Below, piece after piece: positions 1 to 6,363 of a DNA stretch of 6,788 nt. The DNA is taken from assembly GCA_030151845.1 (NCBI GenBank), contig JASLCM010000056.1:1-6788 (forward strand), given 5' to 3'. The position numbers were made by a program, and so were the translations under genes. The DNA comes from Bacteroides sp. Lineage in GTDB: Bacteria > Bacteroidota > Bacteroidia > Bacteroidales > Bacteroidaceae. Numbering within the stretch: position 1 is the stretch's first letter; every line of letters begins with the position of its first letter. A model generated the notes under the pieces. It did not search any database. It worked only from the letters and a program-made list of their open reading frames with translations, and was not told where the DNA came from.

Positions 1-1018
1 TGACTCTAGCTCCATTAGCCTCTAATTGATCGGCCAACTGTTTAACAAGGTGTTGTGCCTGTGCCAAAGCCATTCCATAACCTGGTACAATGATAGCCTC
101 TTTGACCGTTTTAAGGTCGATGGCTGAACTCCTTTCGATGTTTAAGGGAGTCTGAATTGAGGGAGCCTGTTTTTGTTTACTTGTTACCGAGGTTTTTCCA
201 AGTAAGATTTCATGCAGACTTCGATTCATTGCTTTGCACATAATCTGTGTGAGTAATAGACCAGAGGCGCCCACTATTCCGCCAACTGCTACGAGTAGGA
301 TGTCTCCGATAGCCATACCTGCAATTGCTCCTGCTACACCACTAAGCGAGTTGAGTAGAGAGATTGTTATGGGCATATCGGCTCCACCAACTCGAATTGC
401 AAAGGCTATTCCAAAAAGGGAGCTAAAGAATAAGGCGCAAAAAATAATGAATCCAGGGGTAAAAAAGGATGAATTCCCTATAAAAACCGAAGCTACTATC
501 GTAAGCAAAGATCCTATGAGAAACAGATTCGTTTTAAATACGTGCCTTTTCCACACAATGGGTTGCTGTGGTAAGACCTTGTGTAATTTTCCTGCAGCAA
601 TAAAACTGCCAACAAAAGTAAGTACCCCAATAGCTAGGGCTAGTGTGGCTGTTACATTTGTAAAAATAGGATAAGGGGAGTGTGTAGTACCAATATTAGC
701 AAGGGTTAATCCTCCAACAAGTGCCGATGCTGCTCCTCCAACTCCATTGAGGACAGCTACCAATTGAGGCATTTCAATCATTTTTACTCGTTGGGCAAGG
801 AGTTGGCCAATAACTACGCCAATTAAGATAAAAAGGTAGATGGTACTTATTGAAAAAATGGAGTAATAAAATAAGGTAACAATTACTCCGATGAGTATAC
901 CGAGTGCACTGAGTAGATTACCAAATGCTGCTGTTTTTACTTTGCTCATCATGGATATACCTGCCAAGATCATGAGCGATAGGATGGTGCATGTTATGTA
1001 GTAGAGTGTTTCTGTCAT
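1..1018 (-). CDS. pntB: NAD(P) transhydrogenase subunit beta, PntB (3'-truncated by window edge)
   Basis: PntB carries the proton-channel membrane domain (dII) and the NADP(H)-binding domain (dIII) of the transhydrogenase that couples hydride transfer from NADH to NADP+ to proton flow across the inner membrane. I translated 339 uninterrupted codons from the ATG at 1018 to the window edge. Residues about 5-260 are a series of hydrophobic helices. Family landmarks are EMPQLVAVLNG (83-92), GGADMP (211-216), LLNSLSGVAG (221-230) and IMCKAMNRS (259-267). A polar linker of about 35 residues leads to dIII, which starts with the NADP-site motif PGYGMALAQAQ (312-322). Family members run to about 460 residues, so roughly the last 120, most of dIII, lie outside the window. 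The start overlaps the pntA2 stop as ATGA, which implies translational coupling. Asn91 replaces the E. coli proton-pathway His91, while the partner Asn (E. coli Asn222) is kept as Asn223. Confidence 0.96.
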   Translation of the reverse strand, partial: MTETLYYITCTILSLMILAGISMMSKVKTAAFGNLLSALGILIGVIVTLFYYSIFSISTIYLFILIGVVIGQLLAQRVKMIEMPQLVAVLNGVGGAASALVGGLTLANIGTTHSPYPIFTNVTATLALAIGVLTFVGSFIAAGKLHKVLPQQPIVWKRHVFKTNLFLIGSLLTIVASVFIGNSSFFTPGFIIFCALFFSSLFGIAFAIRVGGADMPITISLLNSLSGVAGAIAGMAIGDILLVAVGGIVGASGLLLTQIMCKAMNRSLHEILLGKTSVTSKQKQAPSIQTPLNIERSSAIDLKTVKEAIIVPGYGMALAQAQHLVKQLADQLEANGARV

Positions 1019-1323
1019 TGTTGCTTATTTTTTTTCTTGTTAAACATACGTAACATGCGGTGGGTTACTCCAAATCCACCCATTACATTGATTGCTGCTA
1101 AGACTATAGCTAGTCCACCAATGAGCTGACCTAAATAAAAAGAACTACCTGATGCGCTGTATGAGTAGCCTACGGCAACAATAGCTCCCAGTATAGTTAC
1201 TCCAGATAGGGCATTCATGCCAGACATAAGGGGAGTGTGAAGTAAACTTGGAACTTTTTTAATAACAAAGTATCCTACCACCGTTGATAGTAAAAACAGA
1301 ATGATTAAATAGATAGGGTTCAT
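1015..1323 (-). CDS. pntA2: NAD(P) transhydrogenase subunit alpha 2 (membrane part of split alpha subunit)
   Basis: This is a 102-residue integral membrane protein matching the C-terminal membrane part of the transhydrogenase alpha subunit, encoded separately as in Rhodospirillum rubrum and Thermus thermophilus. It has three hydrophobic segments (about 4-20, 38-56 and 63-85) and a basic C-terminal tail rich in Lys. The signature HTPLMSGMNALSG (29-41) is the conserved alpha-subunit membrane motif, and GGFGVTHRML (83-92) is the usual end of the last helix. With PntB it forms the proton-translocating domain and anchors PntA1. Ser40 sits where my recollection of the T. thermophilus subunit has the proton-pathway His42. 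The start follows a hairpin and an AT-rich stretch without a Shine-Dalgarno sequence. The stop overlaps the pntB start by 4 nt. Length is normal for the family. Confidence 0.95.
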   Translation of the reverse strand: MNPIYLIILFLLSTVVGYFVIKKVPSLLHTPLMSGMNALSGVTILGAIVAVGYSYSASGSSFYLGQLIGGLAIVLAAINVMGGFGVTHRMLRMFNKKKNKQQ

Positions 1324-1337
1324 AGTTGAATGTTTAA

Positions 1338-1377
1338 TAAAGTTATAGCAGGAAGGCTTCTCCCTGCTATAACTTTA
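1338..1377 (-). promoter_or_regulatory. Hairpin between pntA1 and pntA2
   Basis: Arms 1338-1352 and 1363-1377 are exact reverse complements (15 bp) around a 10-nt loop. They fill most of the 65-bp gap between the pntA1 stop and the pntA2 start. In the operon transcript the hairpin ends 14 nt before the pntA2 ATG. What follows is UUAAACAUUC, not a U-run, so it is not a convincing intrinsic terminator. A likely role is as an RNA stability or processing element that sets different amounts of PntA1 and the membrane subunits, or as a structure limiting access to the pntA2 start. The function is inferred; the stem itself is directly visible. Confidence 0.8.
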
Positions 1378-1388
1378 ACATGAATAAA

Positions 1389-2549
1389 CTAATTTAAATT
1401 CATGGCCTCTTTAGCTCCAGAATGGACGACCTCATGCTTGTGAGTGACAAGTATTGATTGCACAATCTCATCTTCTAAATCAAGTGAGAGTTCTCCATCC
1501 TTAGTGAGAAACCTCACTAAATGATATACATTTTTAGAAAACATCCAAGTTGAACTTGTTGGTAACATTCCTGGTATATTTTTAATGCCGATAAGTGTTA
1601 CGCCGTGCTCTTTTTTGATCTCTCCAGGAGGAGTTAGTTCGCAGTTTCCCCCTTGATCTATTGAAATATCTACCACAACAGAGCCATTTTTCATCTCCTT
1701 AATTAATTCTGATGTGAGTAAGATCGGGGCTATTTTACCTGGAACAAGTGCACTACAGAAAACAATATCAGCCTCTTTAATTACTTCTTTTAGCGCCTCT
1801 CGTTCTTTAATAAGCCACTCTTTGGGAAGGTGTTTGGCATATCCTCCAGTAGCTACAGCTAGCTCCTCAGGAACACCTGTTGGAACAACTTTTGCACCTA
1901 AACTCTGTGCTTGTTCTACTGCTGCAGGTCGAATATCTGCTGCATAGGTTATAGCTCCAAGTCTTCTAGCCGTCGCTAACGCTTGTAAGCCTGCTACACC
2001 TACTCCTAAAACAAGGACTTTTGCGGGCTGGATAGCTCCCACGGCTGTAAACATTTGAGGCATAAATTTAGGAAGATGATTGGTTGCCATAAGAATCCCC
2101 TTGTAGCCAGCACAAGTACTCATAGAGGTTAGTGCATCCATGTTTTGCGCTCTAGAAATTCTTGGAACTCCGTCAAGCGTCAGACTAATAACTCCTTGTT
2201 TAGCCAGCTGTTTTACCATCTCATGATTGACGGGTGAGGCGGGATGAATAAATGTGATGAGATATTGTCCTTCGTGCATGAGTTCTACCTCATGTTTGTT
2301 TACCTCATGGTTAAATAGAGGTTCTTTCACCTTAAGAATAAGGTTGGCCTGTTGATAAAGATCTATAGCCGAATCTATCAGTAGTGCACCAGCTTTTTCA
2401 TACTCTTCATCGGAGTAATAAGAGCCTTGTCCTGCAGATTTCTCAACCAAAACCTTCATGCCGTCTGTTACGAACTGATGTACAGTATCAGGAGTGGCAG
2501 CAACACGTGCCTCACCTGGCATACTCTCTTTGGGAATACCAATAATCAT
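1389..2549 (-). CDS. pntA1: NAD(P) transhydrogenase subunit alpha 1 (NAD(H)-binding domain)
   Basis: This 386-residue soluble protein is the dI domain, which binds NAD(H) and exchanges hydride with NADP(H) held by PntB. It belongs to the alanine dehydrogenase/PNT family; the adjacent pntA2 and pntB decide for transhydrogenase over alanine dehydrogenase. The N-terminal MIIGIPKE (1-8) and RVAATPDTV (15-23) are typical. The segment RISRAQNMDALTSM (130-143) matches the conserved R-Q-D loop of the hydride-transfer site. The Rossmann motif GVGVAG lies at 182-187 and is followed by DIRPAA (205-210) at the end of the next strand. The C-terminal NIPGMLPTSST (324-334) is also characteristic. Length matches R. 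rubrum PntAA (about 384). No membrane segment is present, in keeping with a split alpha subunit. The start is the first Met, with the standard N-terminus and no Shine-Dalgarno sequence. It is probably the first gene of the pnt operon. Confidence 0.96.
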   Translation of the reverse strand: MIIGIPKESMPGEARVAATPDTVHQFVTDGMKVLVEKSAGQGSYYSDEEYEKAGALLIDSAIDLYQQANLILKVKEPLFNHEVNKHEVELMHEGQYLITFIHPASPVNHEMVKQLAKQGVISLTLDGVPRISRAQNMDALTSMSTCAGYKGILMATNHLPKFMPQMFTAVGAIQPAKVLVLGVGVAGLQALATARRLGAITYAADIRPAAVEQAQSLGAKVVPTGVPEELAVATGGYAKHLPKEWLIKEREALKEVIKEADIVFCSALVPGKIAPILLTSELIKEMKNGSVVVDISIDQGGNCELTPPGEIKKEHGVTLIGIKNIPGMLPTSSTWMFSKNVYHLVRFLTKDGELSLDLEDEIVQSILVTHKHEVVHSGAKEAMNLN

Positions 2550-2765
2550 AGTCTTAGTGTTTTTATAGTCGTTTAAAGTTACCAGTGTAAAGCGGTTACT
2601 GTTTACTCTGGTTCTTAAATATAGTTTCTTTCTCTTAATATTCCTCTTCTTTTAGAGACTTTATATGAAAAGGATAGGAGAGATTCACTAAAAAACTACT
2701 AAGTGACAGGTGAAAGCTTAGGGGGGTTGGTTGTGTTTGATTAACGCAAAAAAGTTATAACTCTT
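2550..2765 (-). promoter_or_regulatory. Intergenic region between uvrB and pntA1; probable pnt operon leader/promoter region
   Basis: This 216-bp gap has no plausible gene on either strand. On the minus strand it holds a T6 tract just after the uvrB stop (2748-2753), a second T6 tract (2690-2695), a C6 run (2721-2726) and a purine-rich stretch around 2617-2657. No stem strong enough for an intrinsic terminator precedes either T tract. The best -7-like element is TAACTTTA (2574-2581), one base off the Bacteroidota TAnnTTTG, 24 nt before the pntA1 start. It has no good -33 element, so the promoter placement is weak. The size of the gap suggests that pnt has its own promoter rather than reading through from uvrB. 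Confidence 0.35.
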
Positions 2766-4775
2766 CTACTTGCTAGTTAATAGCTCTTGAAGTTTAATTA
2801 ACTCATCTCTGTATTGAGCAGCTTCGATAAATTCAAGGTTTTTAGCCGCCTCTTTCATTAGCTTCTGAGTCCGTTCTATCGCTTTCTCTAATTGAGGTTT
2901 GCTCATATAGTCTAGAATTGGATCGGCTGCAATTTTACCTTTTGGAGAGTCCCCCCCTTCCGATTGATTTTCAGATAGGTGTCCGGCAAAAACAGCAAGA
3001 TTTCTAGCTTTTTTTATCTGTTTTGGGGTTATGCCATGTGCTTCATTGTAGGCAATCTGTTTCTCTCTTCTTCGATTGGTTTCATCTATTGTCTTTTGCA
3101 TGCTATCTGTTATTTTATCCGCATACATGATAACCATGCCGTTAACATTTCTAGCAGCACGCCCTGCAGTTTGGGTAAGTGAGCGATGGGAACGTAGGAA
3201 GCCCTCTTTATCGGCATCAAGGATAGCTACTAGAGAAACTTCAGGTAAGTCTAATCCCTCGCGGAGAAGGTTTACGCCGATAAGAACATCATAGATACCT
3301 TGTCGGAGTTGATCCATAATTTTAACACGTTCTAATGTATCAACGTCGCTATGAATGTAGTTACAGCGAACTTGATGTTCTAAAAGATACTCAGTGAGCT
3401 CTTCGGCCATTCTTTTAGTAAGTGTGGTGATAAGAACACGTTCTTCTCGTTCAATTCGCAATTGAATCTCTTCCATTAAATCATCAATCTGATTCATACT
3501 CGGACGAACCTCTATAATCGGGTCTAGTAATCCCGTTGGACGTATCACTTGATCAACAACCACTCCTTCAGACTTTATCAGCTCATAGTCTGCTGGTGTA
3601 GCACTAACGTAGATAACCTCTTTGGCCAGTTCTTCAAACTCTTCGAACTTAAGTGGGCGGTTATCCTTTGCAGCAGGTAGGCGAAAACCATACTCAACAA
3701 GGTTACTCTTTCTTGCTTTATCGCCTCCATACATTGCTCTGATTTGAGGAATAGTTACATGACTTTCATCTATAACGATAAGAAAGTCATCTGGGAAGAA
3801 ATCAAGGAGACAGTAGGGACGAGTTCCAGGCTCTCTACCATCGAAATACCTCGAGTAGTTTTCAATGCCTGAGCAGTGCCCCAGTTCACGAATCATCTCT
3901 AGATCATAGGTTACCCGTTCATAAAGCCGTTTGGCTTCAAAGTTTTTTCCAATTGATTTAAAGAAGTCAACCTGCTTGGTTAGGTCATCTTCTATTAGCT
4001 TTATAGCACGTATGGTAGCCTCTTTGGTGGTCATAAAGAGATTGGCTGGATAAATCTTATACTCATTAAAGGTGGCAACAGTGGTTCCCGATAGTGGATC
4101 TACTTCTTCTATCGCATCTATTTCATCTCCCCAGAAACTGACCCGGAGTAGGTAGTCTGTATAGGCTAAATGGATGGTAACTGTATCTCCTTTAACTGTA
4201 AAGTTTCCCCGGCTGGGTTCTACATCGTTTCTTAGATATAAACTATCAACAAGTTGTCTGAGAAAAACATTTCTACTAAAATTTTTTCCTTGTACAACCT
4301 CTATTACATTTTTATAGAAATCGGATGGGTTTCCCATACCATAGATACAAGAAACGGATGATACAACTACGACATCTTTTCTTCCTGAGAGTAGGGCAGA
4401 GGTTGCTGCTAAACGAAGCTTGTCTATCTCATCATTAATCGCTAAATCTTTTTCAATGTAGGTATCTGAACTAGGAAGATAGGCCTCAGGCTGATAGTAA
4501 TCATAGTATGAAACATAATACTCTACAGCGTTGTTGGGAAAGAAGCCTTTAAACTCACTGTAAAGTTGAGCTGCAAGTGTTTTATTGTGACTTAAAACTA
4601 AGGTGGGTTTATTTATGTTTGCAATAACATTTGCAATAGTAAAGGTTTTACCCGAACCTGTAACTCCTAACAGAGTTTGTCCTGGAAGTCCCTGACGGAC
4701 ACCCTCTGTTAGTTGAGCTATAGCTTCGGGTTGATCACCTGTGGGTTTGTATGACGATGTCAGTTCAAATTTCAT
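2766..4775 (-). CDS. uvrB: UvrABC excision nuclease subunit B
   Basis: UvrB is the damage-verifying helicase-like subunit of nucleotide excision repair. UvrA loads it on DNA, and it recruits UvrC for the two incisions. The 669 residues match the family length (about 670). Visible motifs in order: Walker A GVTGSGKT (37-44); the aromatic-rich beta-hairpin YYVSYYDYYQPEAYLP (86-101), which inserts between DNA strands; Walker B DESHV (336-340); SAT (391-393); NLLREGLDLPEV (502-513); helicase motif VI QTAGRAARN (535-543); and the C-terminal UVR domain (about 629-664), which contacts UvrC. All catalytic motifs are intact. The N-terminus aligns with other UvrBs (TSSYKPTGDQPEAI), supporting this start. 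The ATG lies 3 nt after the stop of the upstream permease gene, so the two are probably cotranscribed and coupled. No SOS-type operator is visible. Confidence 0.98.
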   Translation of the reverse strand: MKFELTSSYKPTGDQPEAIAQLTEGVRQGLPGQTLLGVTGSGKTFTIANVIANINKPTLVLSHNKTLAAQLYSEFKGFFPNNAVEYYVSYYDYYQPEAYLPSSDTYIEKDLAINDEIDKLRLAATSALLSGRKDVVVVSSVSCIYGMGNPSDFYKNVIEVVQGKNFSRNVFLRQLVDSLYLRNDVEPSRGNFTVKGDTVTIHLAYTDYLLRVSFWGDEIDAIEEVDPLSGTTVATFNEYKIYPANLFMTTKEATIRAIKLIEDDLTKQVDFFKSIGKNFEAKRLYERVTYDLEMIRELGHCSGIENYSRYFDGREPGTRPYCLLDFFPDDFLIVIDESHVTIPQIRAMYGGDKARKSNLVEYGFRLPAAKDNRPLKFEEFEELAKEVIYVSATPADYELIKSEGVVVDQVIRPTGLLDPIIEVRPSMNQIDDLMEEIQLRIEREERVLITTLTKRMAEELTEYLLEHQVRCNYIHSDVDTLERVKIMDQLRQGIYDVLIGVNLLREGLDLPEVSLVAILDADKEGFLRSHRSLTQTAGRAARNVNGMVIMYADKITDSMQKTIDETNRRREKQIAYNEAHGITPKQIKKARNLAVFAGHLSENQSEGGDSPKGKIAADPILDYMSKPQLEKAIERTQKLMKEAAKNLEFIEAAQYRDELIKLQELLTSK

Positions 4776-4778
4776 GAA

Positions 4779-6074
4779 TTAGCCTATAATTAGCTTAATT
4801 ACAAATAGAATAGACAAGATATACATAGTTATTGAAATTTCCTTATAATGGCCTGTGAAAACGCGAATTACAACATAGCTTAACATACCTAAAATAATAC
4901 CATCGGCAATAGAATAGGTTAAAACCATCATAAGCATGGTTACAAATGCTGGAAGTGCTTCAGAGATATCATCAAGGTTAATTTTTGGAATGTTACCAAT
5001 CATTAATACACCAACGATAAAGAGAGCACCTGTTGTTGCAGCACTTGGAATAAGAAGGAATAGTGGAGCAAAGAAGAGGGAGAGAATAAAGAGTATAGAT
5101 ACAGTTAATGAGGTAAGTCCTGTTCTTCCTCCTTCACTAATGCCTGAGGCACTCTCTACAAAAGCTCCTACGGTTGATGTTCCACAAGCTGCTCCTACGG
5201 TGGTTCCTATAGCATCCGCCAATAGCGCTTGTTTGATGTTAGGAACATTTCCATCCTTATCCATTAATCCTCCTTTTGCAGTCACCCCAATTAGAGTACC
5301 AATGGTATCAAAAAGGTCCATGAAAATAAGAACAAATACAATGATTAACATATCGATAGAGAAGATCTGACTAAAGTCAAATTTCATAAAGGTTGGCTCT
5401 ATGGAGTGTGGCATAGAGACAAGAGTAAAGTTCTCAGGAACTTGAGTTACTCCCATAGGAATACCGATAAGCGTACAAGCCATAATGCTATAAAACAACG
5501 CTCCTTTTACTTTGAACTTCATGAGGATTCCACTTAGCATGATGCTACCTACAGCTAATAAAGCTACAGGTGTAAACTTTCCAAGCATAACGAATGTAGC
5601 TTCATTAGGTACAATAATTCCTGCATTTTTAAGTCCAATAAAGGAGATAAACATCCCTATTCCTGCAGAAATTGCGTAGCGTAAGCTCAAAGGAATACTA
5701 TTTACAATGGCTTCCCGAATGTTAAATAGCGTAATTAGGATAAAAACGATCCCTTCGATAAAAACTGCGGCTAAAGCCGTTTGCCAAGAGAGTCCCATTC
5801 CTTGTACTAGGGTAAAAGCAAAAAACGCATTAACACCCATTGCAGGGGCTAAAGCTATAGGAAGTTTTGCTAATGTAGCCATGAGAAAGGTTGCAATCGC
5901 AGAGGCGAGGGCTGTTGCTGTAAATACAGCCTCCTTACTCATACCCGCTTGTGATAGAATGTCTGGGTTTACTGCTAAAATGTAAGACATGGTAAGAAAT
6001 GTAGTGAGACCAGCTACAAGTTCTGTACGGATACTGGTTTGGCCATTGTAGCCAACAAGTTTTGCTAATTTCAT
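4779..6074 (-). CDS. AzgA-family purine (hypoxanthine/guanine/adenine) permease, NCS2 superfamily
   Basis: This is a 431-residue polytopic inner-membrane protein that probably imports purine bases with protons for salvage. It fits the AzgA branch of the NCS2 transporters (relatives: B. subtilis PbuG, E. coli AdeP/AdeQ/GhxP). The N-terminus RTELVAGLTTFLTMSYIL (16-33) is the family opening. APAMGVNAFFAF (76-87) is the conserved substrate-site loop. FMDLFDTIGTLIGV (251-264) carries the acidic region of TM8. CGTSTVGAFVESASGI (297-312), followed by EGGRTGLTSL, is the TM10 signature. About 12-14 hydrophobic segments are present, as expected for the UraA-like fold. The exact base cannot be read from sequence. 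It is the first gene of a pair with uvrB, transcribed away from trxA. No purine riboswitch is apparent in the leader of about 60 nt implied by the candidate promoter. Start choice follows the conserved N-terminus. Confidence 0.92.
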   Translation of the reverse strand: MKLAKLVGYNGQTSIRTELVAGLTTFLTMSYILAVNPDILSQAGMSKEAVFTATALASAIATFLMATLAKLPIALAPAMGVNAFFAFTLVQGMGLSWQTALAAVFIEGIVFILITLFNIREAIVNSIPLSLRYAISAGIGMFISFIGLKNAGIIVPNEATFVMLGKFTPVALLAVGSIMLSGILMKFKVKGALFYSIMACTLIGIPMGVTQVPENFTLVSMPHSIEPTFMKFDFSQIFSIDMLIIVFVLIFMDLFDTIGTLIGVTAKGGLMDKDGNVPNIKQALLADAIGTTVGAACGTSTVGAFVESASGISEGGRTGLTSLTVSILFILSLFFAPLFLLIPSAATTGALFIVGVLMIGNIPKINLDDISEALPAFVTMLMMVLTYSIADGIILGMLSYVVIRVFTGHYKEISITMYILSILFVIKLIIG

Positions 6075-6140
6075 TTTGTTTAACTTAAATCTTAATCTGT
6101 TACAAAAACTCGCAAATTTGATTAATTATATTGATATAAG

Positions 6141-6148
6141 CAAAAATA
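6141..6148 (-). promoter_or_regulatory. Candidate -7 box for the permease-uvrB operon
   Basis: On the minus strand this reads TATTTTTG, an exact match to the Bacteroidota -7 consensus TAnnTTTG, 66 nt upstream of the permease start codon. No good TTTG-like -33 element is present 19-21 bp further upstream, so support rests on the -7 box and its position. It abuts a plus-strand match to the same consensus at 6149-6156. Confidence 0.4.
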
Positions 6149-6156
6149 TAAGTTTG
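6149..6156 (+). promoter_or_regulatory. Candidate plus-strand -7 box, second promoter towards trxA or an unannotated small RNA
   Basis: This reads TAAGTTTG, an exact TAnnTTTG match, directly abutting the minus-strand box. It lacks a clear -33 element at the usual 19-21 bp spacing. A transcript from here would start near 6163 and run through the long dyad at 6243-6282 towards trxA. In such AT-rich DNA a chance match is quite possible. Confidence 0.22.
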
Positions 6157-6242
6157 ATATTTTATCTGACTTTTTGTTTAGAATCTGTAAAGATAAACGG
6201 AACATATTGAATCTGATGGAAACGAAACTCTCCTTTTAGCTT

Positions 6243-6282
6243 ACTTGCTGTAGAACAAGGGCAGACTTGTTGTATAGCAAGT
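6243..6282. repeat. Long imperfect inverted repeat upstream of the trxA promoter
   Basis: Arms 6243-6259 and 6266-6282 (17 nt each, 6-nt spacer) pair at 15 of 17 positions. One of the two remaining positions would be a G-U pair in RNA and the other is a G-G mismatch. The outer arms are ACTTGCT and AGCAAGT, the inner arms ACAAG and CTTGT. It ends 7 bp before the -33 element of the trxA promoter. On the plus strand it is followed by GGTTTTATTTAATATAT, so it could be an operator for a dimeric regulator or the terminator hairpin of a short plus-strand transcript. The dyad is clear in the sequence; its role is inferred. Confidence 0.75.
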
Positions 6283-6289
6283 GGTTTTA

Positions 6290-6321
6290 TTTAATATATC
6301 TCTTCTGTAGCCTTATCTTTG
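6290..6321 (+). promoter_or_regulatory. Bacteroidota-type promoter of the thioredoxin gene
   Basis: The -7 box TATCTTTG (6314-6321) matches TAnnTTTG exactly. A -33 element TTTA (6290-6293, consensus TTTG) lies 20 bp upstream, within the usual 19-21 bp spacing of the primary sigma factor of this phylum. Transcription should start near 6328, giving a leader of about 36 nt that is A-rich and has no Shine-Dalgarno sequence before the ATG at 6364. This is the best promoter in the window and the main phylum marker. Confidence 0.75.
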
Positions 6322-6363
6322 CATTAGTAAAAAAGAAAAATTAGGAATTAAAAATTTAGAACA

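Noticed and set aside
234..674. Plus-strand open frame of 146 codons
   Set aside because: It lies wholly within pntB on the opposite strand. Its translation is rich in Ala, Pro and Thr with no domain, whereas the pntB frame is continuous and strongly conserved.
1714..1947. Plus-strand open frame inside pntA1
   Set aside because: Antisense to a well-supported gene, low-complexity Ser/Ala composition, no recognisable motif or promoter.
1389..2549. Alanine dehydrogenase as an alternative identity for pntA1
   Set aside because: The family is shared, but the RISRAQNMDALTSM segment, the adjacent pntA2 and pntB genes, and the operon order identify a transhydrogenase subunit.
2690..2721. Weak stem CTAAG/CTTAG (2699-2703 with 2717-2721) followed by T6 on the minus strand as a uvrB terminator
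   Set aside because: The stem is only 5 bp with a 13-nt loop and a 3-nt gap before the T tract, which is too weak to call.
2979..3294. Two overlapping plus-strand open frames inside uvrB
   Set aside because: Antisense to the conserved helicase-motif region of uvrB. They overlap each other and have no family resemblance.
4936..5985. Plus-strand open frames opposite the permease gene
   Set aside because: They mirror the codon pattern of a hydrophobic membrane protein read backwards. No start region or domain supports them.
6094..6215. Repeated AATCTG words (6094-6099, 6182-6187, 6210-6215) as an operator array
   Set aside because: Six-base words with irregular spacing in AT-rich DNA; only two extend to GAATCTG, so chance is likely.
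6075..6240. Purine riboswitch upstream of the permease
   Set aside because: No three-way-junction elements of the purine aptamer were recognisable on the minus strand, and the leader implied by the candidate promoter is only about 60 nt.
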